Shown piece by piece: positions 9,683 through 17,798 of a stretch of 64,000 nucleotides of DNA (the stretch's first letter is position 1; every line of letters starts with the position of its first letter). The stretch comes from an uncultured Verrucomicrobiales bacterium (GTDB taxonomy: Bacteria > Verrucomicrobiota > Verrucomicrobiia > Verrucomicrobiales > Akkermansiaceae): assembly GCA_937928545.1 (NCBI GenBank), contig CALGJQ010000033.1:62001-126000 (forward strand), written 5' to 3'. The notes beneath the pieces were generated by a model. That model made no database searches, was not told the DNA's origin, and was given only the letters and a program-made list of their open reading frames with translations. Position numbers and translations under genes: made by a program.

Positions 9683-9737
9683 CCGCGGAATCCGCGGATG
9701 ATGCGGAACTTGTGGAACTTGTGGAACTTGTGGAACT
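9683..9737. repeat. Palindrome plus 9-bp tandem repeat
   Basis: CCGCGGA-A-TCCGCGG (9683-9697) is a perfect inverted repeat with a one-base spacer. It is followed by 3.7 copies of GGAACTTGT (9705-9737). Both sit in the 287-bp gap upstream of the alkB-like gene. The tandem part looks slippage-prone; the palindrome could be an operator or a hairpin. Confidence 0.75.
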
Positions 9738-9842
9738 GGCTTTGGGAGTTTTGCGAGATAGGATCTCCCTGGGCTTTGCGTGATGTTTTTTAATCCATAC
9801 GCCTTGAGTTTAGACTGCGTTCGGTATGGTGGAGGGTTGTCT

Positions 9843-11285
9843 TCAGGTTCGCTGTGCTTGGGCGATCAGAAGGAAGAGCTGCGGTTTCGCAACGCCTATT
9901 TTTGTGGCGGCTTGTTCGAGGCTCTTCATTTCGGTTCGGTTGATGTTGCCATCGGCGAGGGTAAAGCAGATGAGAGACTGCAGGGTGTCGCGTGGGTTGC
10001 TGCCGGCGAGCTCCGCTTGGGCTCGTTGAGTCAGTTCTTCGACTCGTCCGGTGCTCCAGCGATGGCGCTTCGTCCATTTTTTGAGCTGCTTTTTCTCGGC
10101 GGTGGTGATCGTGCCATCGCTTGCTAAGAGCTGCCAGAGGCCGATGAATTCTAGTTCCTCAAGTTCGTTTTGTGAGGGCTGATAGCCCAGAGTTTTGCTC
10201 AGTTGTGCTTTCACCCCTTCGCGCTTCTGCTTGGCATTTTTCCAGAGAAAGAAGAGTCCGCTGGCGAGAGCGAGGAGGAAGAGTGCGAGGATGAGCGGAT
10301 GGCTAGAGAGGAAGGCGAGGATGAGAGTGATGAACCCGAGGAGAAAACCGATGAGCATCCCAAGCCAGCCGGAGATGCGATTCACCAGCGTGCCCACGAG
10401 GGGGATGAAAACGAGGAAGCGGGTCAGGCTGGAAAATAAAACTCCGCCACCAATGGTTGCGACCGCGAGGGCGATCAGGCGGGTCATCTTCTTGAGGTGC
10501 GCGAGATGCTCCTTCATCGAGTCGAGCGCCGTCTCGCGTTCGCCTGCGACGAGGTGATGGAGGATGCCTTTGTCGTTAATGATGTCAGAAAGCATCCCTT
10601 CTTTTTTCTCGGCTTGATGAACAACGGCGCGGCCCTCTCCCCACTTCCCGAAGTAAGTGGCAGTCTCAGGAACAGGGAGGCCACGGTAGGAGAGTCGTTC
10701 GTCACCGAGATCATCGGCGGGGTCTCCCTCGCCTTCATCATCCTTCAGGAGGTAGAAATAGTCTCCCTGCAGACTCAGATTGTTCTTCTTTCCCTTCCTC
10801 GTGAGTTGGAGTTTTGAGGGATGGATTTCTTCCCTCTCATCGATGAATTGGATCTCTGTGGGATCGATTGTGAGATCGGCGATTTGATACGTGTCTGGCC
10901 GGAAGGTGTCGGATTTTAGGCGCTTACTGAGATCTTCGTTTCGTTCGTTCTCTTGGAGATAGGACATCCATTCCTTGCTCCAAGAGACCCCATCATCATC
11001 CTCGTCCCGGTCCCAGGCATAGATCTCCGCCGAGCATTTTACTTCCAGAAAGCCCTGAAAGGATCGCACATACTGTCCCTTCAGAGTCAGCCCTTGATCC
11101 ATCTTCCCGGTGTGGGAAAACAAGTGAGCGGGCGCGAGCTCGCCCACATTTTCGACCGCCTCAGTTGCCTCTGCGGCCTGGTGGTAATCAAAGCGATGCT
11201 CATTCTTCCAAATCGCCCCAATCGATCCCCCGAGCAAAACCAGCCCAAAGAGGATGGGGTTCCCTTTCTTTTTCGTCTCCGCCAT
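9843..11285 (-). CDS. TMEM43-family membrane protein with C-terminal TerB-like domain
   Basis: 480 residues. A TM helix near the N-terminus (about 12-28) is followed by an extracytoplasmic region (about 30-265) and a cluster of three to four hydrophobic helices (about 270-355). This is the TMEM43/DUF1625 architecture, including the short 'GxxxxLxGxY'-like segment after the first helix. The last ~110 residues (about 375-480) are cytoplasmic and resemble a TerB/DjlA-type helical domain, with two acidic repeats: LLASDGTITTAEKK and FTLADGNINRTEM. TerB-type domains bind metal through such Asp/Glu residues in tellurite-resistance and stress proteins. The ATG at 11285 is the first in frame. The gene stands alone between intergenic repeats. 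A membrane stress or envelope-integrity role is inferred; bacterial TMEM43 proteins are mostly uncharacterised. Confidence 0.72.
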   Translation of the reverse strand: MAETKKKGNPILFGLVLLGGSIGAIWKNEHRFDYHQAAEATEAVENVGELAPAHLFSHTGKMDQGLTLKGQYVRSFQGFLEVKCSAEIYAWDRDEDDDGVSWSKEWMSYLQENERNEDLSKRLKSDTFRPDTYQIADLTIDPTEIQFIDEREEIHPSKLQLTRKGKKNNLSLQGDYFYLLKDDEGEGDPADDLGDERLSYRGLPVPETATYFGKWGEGRAVVHQAEKKEGMLSDIINDKGILHHLVAGERETALDSMKEHLAHLKKMTRLIALAVATIGGGVLFSSLTRFLVFIPLVGTLVNRISGWLGMLIGFLLGFITLILAFLSSHPLILALFLLALASGLFFLWKNAKQKREGVKAQLSKTLGYQPSQNELEELEFIGLWQLLASDGTITTAEKKQLKKWTKRHRWSTGRVEELTQRAQAELAGSNPRDTLQSLICFTLADGNINRTEMKSLEQAATKIGVAKPQLFLLIAQAQRT

Positions 11286-11359
11286 TGCTGCAAGGAGGTT
11301 AGCTCAGGGGAGAGCGGGCGGGGAGTATAAAGGTGCGAGTGGATTGGAAGGGGAATTGT

Positions 11360-11457
11360 CTCACGCAGAGCAGACGAACAGCAGAGAGAGTCATGGTCTC
11401 GGGAAATCTGTGGAATTACTTCTTAATCCGTTAAAATCGGTGTCAAAAATTCCCTCC
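11360..11457 (+). repeat. Dispersed intergenic repeat, copy 1 (CTCACGCAGAG family)
   Basis: Begins CTCACGCAGAGCAG and ends GGTGTCAAAAATTCCC. It is closely matched by the copies at 12251-12350 and 12440-12530, with a partial copy at 12368-12422. All are in the same orientation, and copy 1 lies on the opposite side of the DUF697-SHOCT gene from the rest. Confidence 0.85.
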
Positions 11458-11600
11458 TCTTGATTCAAGTTTACCTGGGGGCTGGGGTGTCTTAATGGTC
11501 GATGGGACTGTTGGCTCAGGGGAAGCAAAGGAGTGGGATTTTACAATCAGGGTCGATGTTTGTAGTCGATCAGGGTGGTTTTGTTGTCTAGAAATGAGAC

Positions 11601-12221
11601 ATGGAAGAAAAAGAAGAGGTTGAATTAGTGGAAGTTGCCGAGGTGATTGAAACTCGTGGTTCGCAAGCGGCTCTGGATCGGATCATTCGGGGACACGTTC
11701 TTTGGTCAATGGGCGCGGGCCTCATTCCCATTCCGCTTTTTGACATCGCTGCCGTGACCGCAATTCAGATGGATGCGCTCAAGAAATTGGCCGAGGAAGA
11801 GGGCGTCGACTACAGCTCTGACGGAGGAAAGCAGTTTGTGACTGCTCTCACCGGAGGAACCTTTGCCCGTCTGGGCGCGAGTTTACTAAAGGGGATTCCG
11901 GGAGTTGGAACGGTGATCGGGGGCCTCTCGATGTCGGCGATGTCAGCGGCTTCCACCTATGCGGTCTGCCAGGTGGCGATCAGCCATTTCCGGTCCGAGG
12001 GCAGTTTTGGTTCCGTTGATTTAGATCAAGCAAAGCGTCTTTATGAAAAGGCGTTGGAGAAGGGGAAGGCCTTTGTGAAGAAGCTGGAGAAGGAGGTCGA
12101 TCCCAAGGCGACCAAGAAGGTTTATGAGAATCTCGATAAAGTAAAATCCCTCCACGAGGAAGGTGTCCTCACAGATGCGGAATACGAGGAAAAGAAGAAC
12201 CGCTTGCTGTCAGAGCTTTGA
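11601..12221 (+). CDS. DUF697-family protein with C-terminal SHOCT domain
   Basis: 206 residues. The central part (about 25-130) resembles DUF697, a hydrophobic membrane-associated domain often found with GTPases: IPIPLFDIAAVTAIQMDALKKLA is followed by glycine-rich hydrophobic helices (LLKGIPGVGTVIGGL and the next stretch). The last ~30 residues, starting LDKVKSLHEEGVLTDAEYEE, form a clear SHOCT domain, a short helical oligomerisation or tethering element common at protein C-termini. No GTPase domain is present or adjacent. The gene has ATG at 11601 and is isolated, with about 90-100 bp direct repeats on both sides (copy 1 upstream, two and a half copies downstream). This suggests it sits in a repeat-bounded, possibly mobile, segment. 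Its function is unknown. Confidence 0.75.
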   Translation: MEEKEEVELVEVAEVIETRGSQAALDRIIRGHVLWSMGAGLIPIPLFDIAAVTAIQMDALKKLAEEEGVDYSSDGGKQFVTALTGGTFARLGASLLKGIPGVGTVIGGLSMSAMSAASTYAVCQVAISHFRSEGSFGSVDLDQAKRLYEKALEKGKAFVKKLEKEVDPKATKKVYENLDKVKSLHEEGVLTDAEYEEKKNRLLSEL

Positions 12222-12250
12222 GGCGGAGGCTCTTGCTTGTGGGGGAATAT

Positions 12251-12350
12251 CTCACGCAAAGCAGCCGAGCAGCAAAGGGGGCTATGGTCTCGGAAAATCT
12301 GTGGAATCACTTCTCAATCCGTTGAAATCGGTGTCAAAAAATCTCCCTCT
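12251..12350 (+). repeat. Dispersed intergenic repeat, copy 2
   Basis: Same element as 11360-11457: CTCACGCAAAGCAG at the start, then GGTCTCGGAAAATCTGTGG and GTTGAAATCGGTGTCAAAAA. Differences from copy 1 are scattered substitutions and small indels. Confidence 0.85.
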
Positions 12351-12367
12351 CAGAAAGCTAGTCCCTG

Positions 12368-12422
12368 AGAAATCTTCAAGAATCTCTCCGCAATCTTCAT
12401 GAATCGGTGTTAAAAATTCCCA
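12368..12422 (+). repeat. Degenerate partial copy of the same dispersed repeat
   Basis: Only the 3' half is recognisable: AATCTTCAAGAATCTCTCC followed by GAATCGGTGTTAAAAATTCCC, corresponding to the second half of the full copies. It lies between copies 2 and 3. Confidence 0.6.
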
Positions 12423-12439
12423 AATTGGAGGGGGAAGAT

Positions 12440-12530
12440 CTCACGCAGAGCAGCAGAGAGAGTCACGGTCTCGGGAAATCTGTGGAATCTCTTCTCAATC
12501 CGTTGAAATTAGTGTCAAAAATTCCCTTCT
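12440..12530 (+). repeat. Dispersed intergenic repeat, copy 3
   Basis: Third full copy, CTCACGCAGAGCAGCAGAG to GTGTCAAAAATTCCC, ending just before the 3' end of the DUF2357 nuclease gene, which is on the other strand. Confidence 0.85.
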
Positions 12531-12575
12531 CTGGATTCAAGATCGCTGGGGCTGCTATCGGAGCTGTGCGAGTAG

Positions 12576-14990
12576 TTACTGTTCAGTCCTGTTTGCTTTG
12601 TCCTGGGTTTCGATGATTTCTGCCCATGTGCAGCTTATGGCCATATAATCAGATCCCGATTTATGGCGCTTGTGGACCTCGACGAGATCGAGTTTTGCAA
12701 TCGTACTGATTTGGTCGAACTCGTAGAGGAGGTAGCTTTCGCCTGATCCGGATGACTGGATTTTGTCACTTTTCCCTTTTTTCTGAATGTATTCGCTCAG
12801 CTTTTGGGCTGAGAGGAAACGCGCACCTCGTATTTTGGCCCGCCAGCCAAGGCCGGTCATTTTGCCTCCTTGAGATTTTCCGGAGGGGAGGAATTCGGAC
12901 CCGATCTCGGTGCTGAGGTTGAGATTAAGAGTGCGCTTATTCTCTCCTTTTGGGGTGGCGCGGCAGTAAGCGAATCCGGCGGCTTTAAAGGCGGCGGCAT
13001 TTTTGGATGGGAGCCACATGATGACGCAGGGAGCATCGTGGCGGGCGATGTTGAACTCTACTTTGCGCTCCTCGAGAATTTGGGGGCGGTTGCGGTGGGT
13101 CGTGAAGTTTGTGTCGGCGAGGTAGCGGAATTGCGTGAATTGCGATTGCTGGTGTTTGAAAATATCACCGAGAAAGACGGTTAAGGATTCGAGGCATTTC
13201 TCGTTCCCTGGTTTCATGACGAAGGCACCCACGCCGGGCGCGATCTCGTGAAATTTTTTCATCTCGGCGGGGTTGCCATCTCCGGGGTAGAGCACGTAAG
13301 AGCCGATTGTTTGGCGCAGGGCATCGTTATAGGTGTGCATCTTGAGGAGGTCCGCGCGCTTGTAGTTGCCGGTGGCTTTCCCTCTGTTTTTTTCCTCGTT
13401 CAGTTCCCCCTCGTCATGTTCTTCCCCGAAAATTTTGGCCAGCTTATCAGCGCGGTATTTCGCGTCGAAGTGGAGGTGAGAGGCTTGGCCGACGTCCAAT
13501 GCTTTCGCTTCACTTCCAAAGTTCTCCGGATAGATGCTGAGCGTATAGTCTGGGCGGAAGTTACGTGAGTAGGAGGCACCTGAGTTTGCCTGTTTGTTGG
13601 CTTGAAAGGTCCGTTCGTAGTGGAGGTCGATGCATAAGGCTCCTTCTGTTCCTGTTTGGAGGATGAAGCGGGAGAGTGAGGGTTTGCCGCTCTGGAGATT
13701 GAGTTTGATACCGCCACCTTCTTTGCTGATGAAGGACTCTGGAGTTCTGCTTCCGGTCCTGCAGATCATCCCAGGGAAGTCTTCGAGGAGCTTGTGAAGT
13801 TTGAGGAAAATCCAGTATTCGTAAAGTTTTGCGACGTCGCGGCTGCTTCCTTCATAGCTGTCTTGCTGGCCATCCCAGTTGAGGCTGGCGGCGGCTCTGG
13901 TAAGGATCCACGCTTGGAGGACTTCGCGATATCCTTCGCCTTTTTGGAGGGTCTGGTTATCGAGCGGAAGGCGGGAGAGGGGGCCGAGATTGCGGAAGAA
14001 GCGGCGGGCGAGGATGCTATCGAGTCGCGCGAGGAGGGCGCGGGCCTCGTTCGCGGTTTGGGAATGTTCGCCGCCTGTTTCGGCGACTTCGTGGCAGATT
14101 GCGCGGAAGCTGTTGAGGGCGAATTTTAAGAAGCGATTCGGCGGGGTGTCGCTGTTTTCTTGTTTGCGGACTTCGAGGGCTTGGCCCGGGGTGGGGCGGC
14201 CTCCGCTGAATTGCCAGTCGCGGAGCATGCCTTGCGGGTCGGAAAGGTGTTGAGTGGAGCGCACCATCGCGGCGGGGGTCCAGGTTCGGATTTGTTCGAG
14301 CTGGGAGTGGGGGTTGCGCGCGATCATTTCGAGGAGGCGGCCGAGGCGCTCGTCGGTGAGGAAGTGGCGGAGGAAGAGGAATTGCTCGAGGATCAGGCGT
14401 GCTTCTTGATCGTGCGAGGCGGAGAAGGTGAGGGCGGTGGGGGCATCCCAGGAGAGGAGGAGTTGCTCGCAGAAGTCAGCGATGTCCTCCGTCATGCGAC
14501 GGTATTCGGTATCGAAGTCGAGTTTACTTGAGATGAACTCGAGGGGGACGGAGAGAATCTTTTCGCCGTCTTCAGCGAGGATCTCTAGGGCCGCGAGTCC
14601 GAGGTGGTTGATGACGGTAAGGCTCCCTGACAGTGGGACGTTTTTCTGTCGCCGGACCGACCAGCGTTGGCGCTGCCTGTCTTCGAGAGGGCTCTTGATT
14701 TGGAGCTTTTCAGTTCCCTGTCCTTCGAGGGCCCAGTCGTAAGGTTTGGTTTCGAGGAGGCGGATGCGCAGGCCCTTGGCGTGTTCTTGCAGAACGATGG
14801 GCGGGTGGTTTCCATCGGTGGGGGACTTTTGCCCGAGCCAGCCGGCGGGCAGTTCGTCCGCGAAGGGTTGGCAGTTGTCGGAATCCAGGACGACTTCCGT
14901 TCCGGAGGAGGCCAGGATGAGATAAGCACTGGTCAGTCCCTGCCGGTCCGGGAGGGGGATGGCGAGAATGTCGAAGCCTCCGGCGCTCAT
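12576..14990 (-). CDS. DUF2357/PDDEXK_7 nuclease, McrC-like partner of the adjacent AAA+ motor
   Basis: 804 residues. The N-terminal ~370 residues fit DUF2357, the beta-rich and helical region that replaces the McrC N-domain in this branch of McrBC-like systems. A PD-(D/E)XK nuclease of the PDDEXK_7 (former DUF524) type follows: YEYWIFLKL (about 391), RPDYTLS with the catalytic Asp481, and HFDAKYR with Asp509-x-Lys511. The final ~170 residues have no family I recognise and may contact DNA or the motor. By analogy with McrBC and LlaJI-type enzymes, the protein would be the DNA-cleaving subunit of a GTP/ATP-driven modification-dependent restriction complex. It is the last gene of the leftward operon, starting 10 bp after the McrB-like stop codon. 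The active-site residues look intact. Confidence 0.85.
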   Translation of the reverse strand: MSAGGFDILAIPLPDRQGLTSAYLILASSGTEVVLDSDNCQPFADELPAGWLGQKSPTDGNHPPIVLQEHAKGLRIRLLETKPYDWALEGQGTEKLQIKSPLEDRQRQRWSVRRQKNVPLSGSLTVINHLGLAALEILAEDGEKILSVPLEFISSKLDFDTEYRRMTEDIADFCEQLLLSWDAPTALTFSASHDQEARLILEQFLFLRHFLTDERLGRLLEMIARNPHSQLEQIRTWTPAAMVRSTQHLSDPQGMLRDWQFSGGRPTPGQALEVRKQENSDTPPNRFLKFALNSFRAICHEVAETGGEHSQTANEARALLARLDSILARRFFRNLGPLSRLPLDNQTLQKGEGYREVLQAWILTRAAASLNWDGQQDSYEGSSRDVAKLYEYWIFLKLHKLLEDFPGMICRTGSRTPESFISKEGGGIKLNLQSGKPSLSRFILQTGTEGALCIDLHYERTFQANKQANSGASYSRNFRPDYTLSIYPENFGSEAKALDVGQASHLHFDAKYRADKLAKIFGEEHDEGELNEEKNRGKATGNYKRADLLKMHTYNDALRQTIGSYVLYPGDGNPAEMKKFHEIAPGVGAFVMKPGNEKCLESLTVFLGDIFKHQQSQFTQFRYLADTNFTTHRNRPQILEERKVEFNIARHDAPCVIMWLPSKNAAAFKAAGFAYCRATPKGENKRTLNLNLSTEIGSEFLPSGKSQGGKMTGLGWRAKIRGARFLSAQKLSEYIQKKGKSDKIQSSGSGESYLLYEFDQISTIAKLDLVEVHKRHKSGSDYMAISCTWAEIIETQDKANRTEQ

Positions 14991-15000
14991 GGCTTGCTGC

Positions 15001-16506
15001 TTAGGAGATGAAGCTCACGAATTGTTCCACCGAGAGGGTCTTGGCCATCTCACGTAGCTTGGCAGTTGAGCGGGGGAAGAGGGCCTCGGCCTTCTCTTCT
15101 TCTCCAAAGGGTTTTGCGATGAGGTCGCGAAGGTTGGGCGCTTTTTCGGTTTCTCCGGTCTCGCAGTAGTGGGCGAGGGCGCTGATGAGGGGCGCGATGC
15201 GGCCGATGCTTCCGTGAAGTTTGGGGAGAATTTTTTGGAGGATTTGGGTATCGAGATCGGCTTGCCAGCCGTCTTTTTGCCACTGTGCTTTATCGGCGGC
15301 GAGGTGCTGGCTGACACGGAGGTAACGGGAGATCTCGTGGCCGGTCCGGTAAGCGAACTCGAAGCGGGCGGCTTGCATCATCTTAAAAAGGTCCATGAGA
15401 TGCTCGGTGATTGAGGTGGCGGTCTCGCCATAGAGAGGGTCGATCCCTCCGTCTTGGCGGGCCTTGAGGGCCAGCTCCAAAAAGCCTTCTGCCACTCCTG
15501 ACTGCGCGACTTCGACTTCGGGGTAGCCGCTGGGATTCTTGAGGAATTTCTCAAACTCCGATCCTTCAACTTTGAACTCAATGACATTTGCTCGGTCGAG
15601 GACCTTGGGACTAAACATGTAGGTTGTTTCATCAATGTTCACGGTCCCGATCACGAAGAGGTTTTGCGGGTAGGCGAGTTTTCGAGGGACACGGGTGGCG
15701 CCGTTACCGGAGGTAGGGAGGGTCGGATCATCGTCAGAGCCTTCCGAGTGGATATCAAAAAAGCCGTCCTTTTGCTCCATCACGGAGAGAAAGTCCGAGA
15801 AGTAGCGCTCGACGTGGGAGAGGTTCATCTCATCGAGGATGAGGAAATAAGGGGTCCGAGAATTAGAGTCGTCGCTTGCTCGGAGGAGGAGGTCGAGAAC
15901 TGGTGTGGTCTGATAGGTTGGGAGCCCCGATTTTTCATCGGTCCGCAGGTTGTTGACGAAGCCAAGGATATTTCGGTTGTCCGTCCAGTCGGCACCGACG
16001 GCGATGATTTTCCATGTTTCAGAAGTAGGATATTGTGGTGCATTGATACTCGCGTGCGCAGCAGCTTTAAGGTGGGTCTCAAAAGAATGGAGCTGATTGC
16101 TAAACTTGCTGGTCTGACTCACTAACCCTCGGATTACCCTGCATGATACGTCTTCATCAAAGCCGTTGCTGATAATGCATTCCACCCATTCCTTAATGAT
16201 TTCACGAGGTAAGGTCACCTTCGTTGATTCGTCCTCGTTTTCATTGTTCCAAAATTCGACTGAAAGTTTGTCAGAATCTTTCACAAGATAGGTCAACCTG
16301 CCTGATGGAATATGCGCCCCAGGATAGAAAGGATCTTGTGTGCTTGAGTCGCTAGAAAATGTTCGAGCAAGCCGTGTAGCTGCTTGTGTCTTTCCTGTTC
16401 CCGATGCACCTGTGATAATGCAAAACGGTTTCGTTACAACTGCCTGGAGTGTCTGCTGCTCAATTTCGAGGAGATTACTTGATTGGAGAAATTCGTAAAA
16501 GCTCAT
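15001..16506 (-). CDS. McrB-like AAA+ GTPase/ATPase motor
   Basis: 501 residues from the ATG at 16506 (MSFYEFLQ). Walker A is GASGTGKT (residues 33-40) and Walker B is ILDEMNLSHVE (about 223-233). The sensor region VNIDETTYMFSPKVLDR (289-305) is the version of the McrB 'MNxxDR' signature found with DUF2357 partners. Unlike E. coli McrB there is no N-terminal DNA-binding domain: the motor starts about 30 residues in, so target recognition probably comes from another subunit, either the DUF2357 protein or the HNH protein encoded just upstream. The open frame extends to 16692 through the HNH gene, but that part is only an overlap in another frame. It is co-directional with, and tightly spaced from, its neighbours (40 bp after the HNH stop, 10 bp before the nuclease start). 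Confidence 0.88.
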   Translation of the reverse strand: MSFYEFLQSSNLLEIEQQTLQAVVTKPFCIITGASGTGKTQAATRLARTFSSDSSTQDPFYPGAHIPSGRLTYLVKDSDKLSVEFWNNENEDESTKVTLPREIIKEWVECIISNGFDEDVSCRVIRGLVSQTSKFSNQLHSFETHLKAAAHASINAPQYPTSETWKIIAVGADWTDNRNILGFVNNLRTDEKSGLPTYQTTPVLDLLLRASDDSNSRTPYFLILDEMNLSHVERYFSDFLSVMEQKDGFFDIHSEGSDDDPTLPTSGNGATRVPRKLAYPQNLFVIGTVNIDETTYMFSPKVLDRANVIEFKVEGSEFEKFLKNPSGYPEVEVAQSGVAEGFLELALKARQDGGIDPLYGETATSITEHLMDLFKMMQAARFEFAYRTGHEISRYLRVSQHLAADKAQWQKDGWQADLDTQILQKILPKLHGSIGRIAPLISALAHYCETGETEKAPNLRDLIAKPFGEEEKAEALFPRSTAKLREMAKTLSVEQFVSFIS

Positions 16507-16546
16507 GTAGGAAGGCTTGGGTGGGTCGTGGCCGATGTCAGTGGGG

Positions 16547-17257
16547 CTAGTCTTTGAGGCGTGTGCGATGCCAGTTGAGGCAATCCGAGTCTGGCAGATG
16601 CTTTTCGGGAAGTAAAAGCTTGGAGCCTTCTTTTTGGATGAATGAACGACTGAGTTCGTCGTCGGCCTTCGCCGATTTGAGCTGCTGGCCAATCACAAGC
16701 CTGAAGTCTTCATCGAAGGAAATGAGGAACTGATCAAACGCGAGATCGTAGGTTCCTGAAAGACAAAGTCCATTGCTAGGGTTGAGGCGATGTTCCTCAG
16801 ACTCACTCCATGGGATAATATGACTCGCTCGGAGAAGGCTGGAGACAGAGAGTCCTGTGACCCCACAGCGGTTCCCATAGCTTCCCAGAACGGCTTTACG
16901 GAAGAAGGATTGGTGCTGCCGTTGTTTCACGAGAGCTTTGATTTCAGTGGGACCGCTGGGAGGGGTGAAATCTGACGAGATGAGTGGTTCACTTGCGTCT
17001 GCGAGAAGCTCGTATTCCCCTTCAAATTCAGCCCAGATTTCTTTGTCCGCTTTACTTGCGCCGGAGAGGCCTTTCCCGCCTTCGGCAGGGTCAAGGTAGG
17101 TGAAGTTACTCAGCTTCATCGCGACGGCACTTGGAGTCCTGTCGATCTTCTCAGCAAGCTCGACGATGGGTGGATGAGTGCTATGCTGTTTTCCAAACGG
17201 TGTCTGGTGGTAAAGATTCAGAGCGAGAAGAAGTTGATCGCGAGTCCAGCGGGCCAT
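16547..17257 (-). CDS. HNH endonuclease-family protein with N-terminal DNA-recognition-like domain
   Basis: 236 residues. The N-terminal ~80 residues (WTRDQLLLALNLY, then FGKQHS and RTPSAVAMKLSNF) form a conserved helical module seen in putative restriction HNH proteins. The C-terminal half is an HNH_2-type fold with CGVTG, ASHIIPW (His146) and NPSNGLCLS (Asn162). Where this group normally has a second catalytic/metal His (xHDxAFD) the sequence reads TYDLAFD, with Tyr170 (codon TAC, one base from CAC). It may therefore have altered chemistry or act mainly in recognition. It lies 46 bp downstream of the 164-aa gene and 40 bp upstream of the McrB-like motor, so it is probably a component or accessory of the same system. 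Confidence 0.82.
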   Translation of the reverse strand: MARWTRDQLLLALNLYHQTPFGKQHSTHPPIVELAEKIDRTPSAVAMKLSNFTYLDPAEGGKGLSGASKADKEIWAEFEGEYELLADASEPLISSDFTPPSGPTEIKALVKQRQHQSFFRKAVLGSYGNRCGVTGLSVSSLLRASHIIPWSESEEHRLNPSNGLCLSGTYDLAFDQFLISFDEDFRLVIGQQLKSAKADDELSRSFIQKEGSKLLLPEKHLPDSDCLNWHRTRLKD

Positions 17258-17303
17258 GACTAGAACCCTAGAATTTTGAGGAGCGCTGGCCGAGGAGTAA
17301 TAT

Positions 17304-17798
17304 TTACATAATGAGGTAGTTTGAGAGGATTTCCTTTTGACTGGACCAGATGATGGGAGGTTTTGATATGATGATCCGATCGTCTCCAGAATTTACAGCG
17401 CGTTGATAGGCCGCTTCAGCAGCATAATCATCGTATCTGCTCACCCAACTGGATTGCGAAGTGGTGCCAAAACAGGGACGTCCATCGCTATCGAGATACA
17501 TGAACCAGAGATCGCCTTTAGAATAGGAAAAGCCGGGCGGATCGACGGGCGATATCTTCAAGATTTTTCCGTCATCACTGTAACTAAGTATAATCTGGTG
17601 CTGTGTTTCAGTGTTCAACCAGTGCTGGAAAACTGGCTGATCTTCATTGGTGCCTTTTAGAATGAGCCGAGCATCTTCTATTTCAGGCATCGTTGAGGTG
17701 AGCGTGAAATATTGATTCTCTGCGTCCTTTGCGGAAACGGTTAGGACGAAGCCGGTGGTGGTACCAAAGTAAATTATGGGATTACGATTTATTGCCAT
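17304..17798 (-). CDS. Uncharacterised protein at the head of the McrB/DUF2357 operon
   Basis: 164 residues, soluble, with no signal peptide or TM segment. I do not recognise a family. The sequence alternates hydrophobic and polar residues with several aromatic strands (IIYFGTTTGFVLTVSAKD, then LWFMYLDSDGRPCFG), suggesting a small beta-rich fold; a C-terminal segment is IISKPPIIWSSQKEIL. The ATG at 17798 overlaps the end of an upstream open frame by 17 bases, and the HNH gene begins 46 bp after its stop, so it sits in the same transcription unit as the restriction genes. A regulator, an immunity factor or a sensor subunit of the system is possible, but nothing in the sequence decides between these. 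Confidence 0.6.
   Translation of the reverse strand: MAINRNPIIYFGTTTGFVLTVSAKDAENQYFTLTSTMPEIEDARLILKGTNEDQPVFQHWLNTETQHQIILSYSDDGKILKISPVDPPGFSYSKGDLWFMYLDSDGRPCFGTTSQSSWVSRYDDYAAEAAYQRAVNSGDDRIIISKPPIIWSSQKEILSNYLIM

Noticed and set aside
16507-16692. 62-codon extension of the McrB-like gene into the HNH gene
   Set aside because: It is the alternative frame of HNH codons; the ATG at 16506 gives a motor starting at the usual place.
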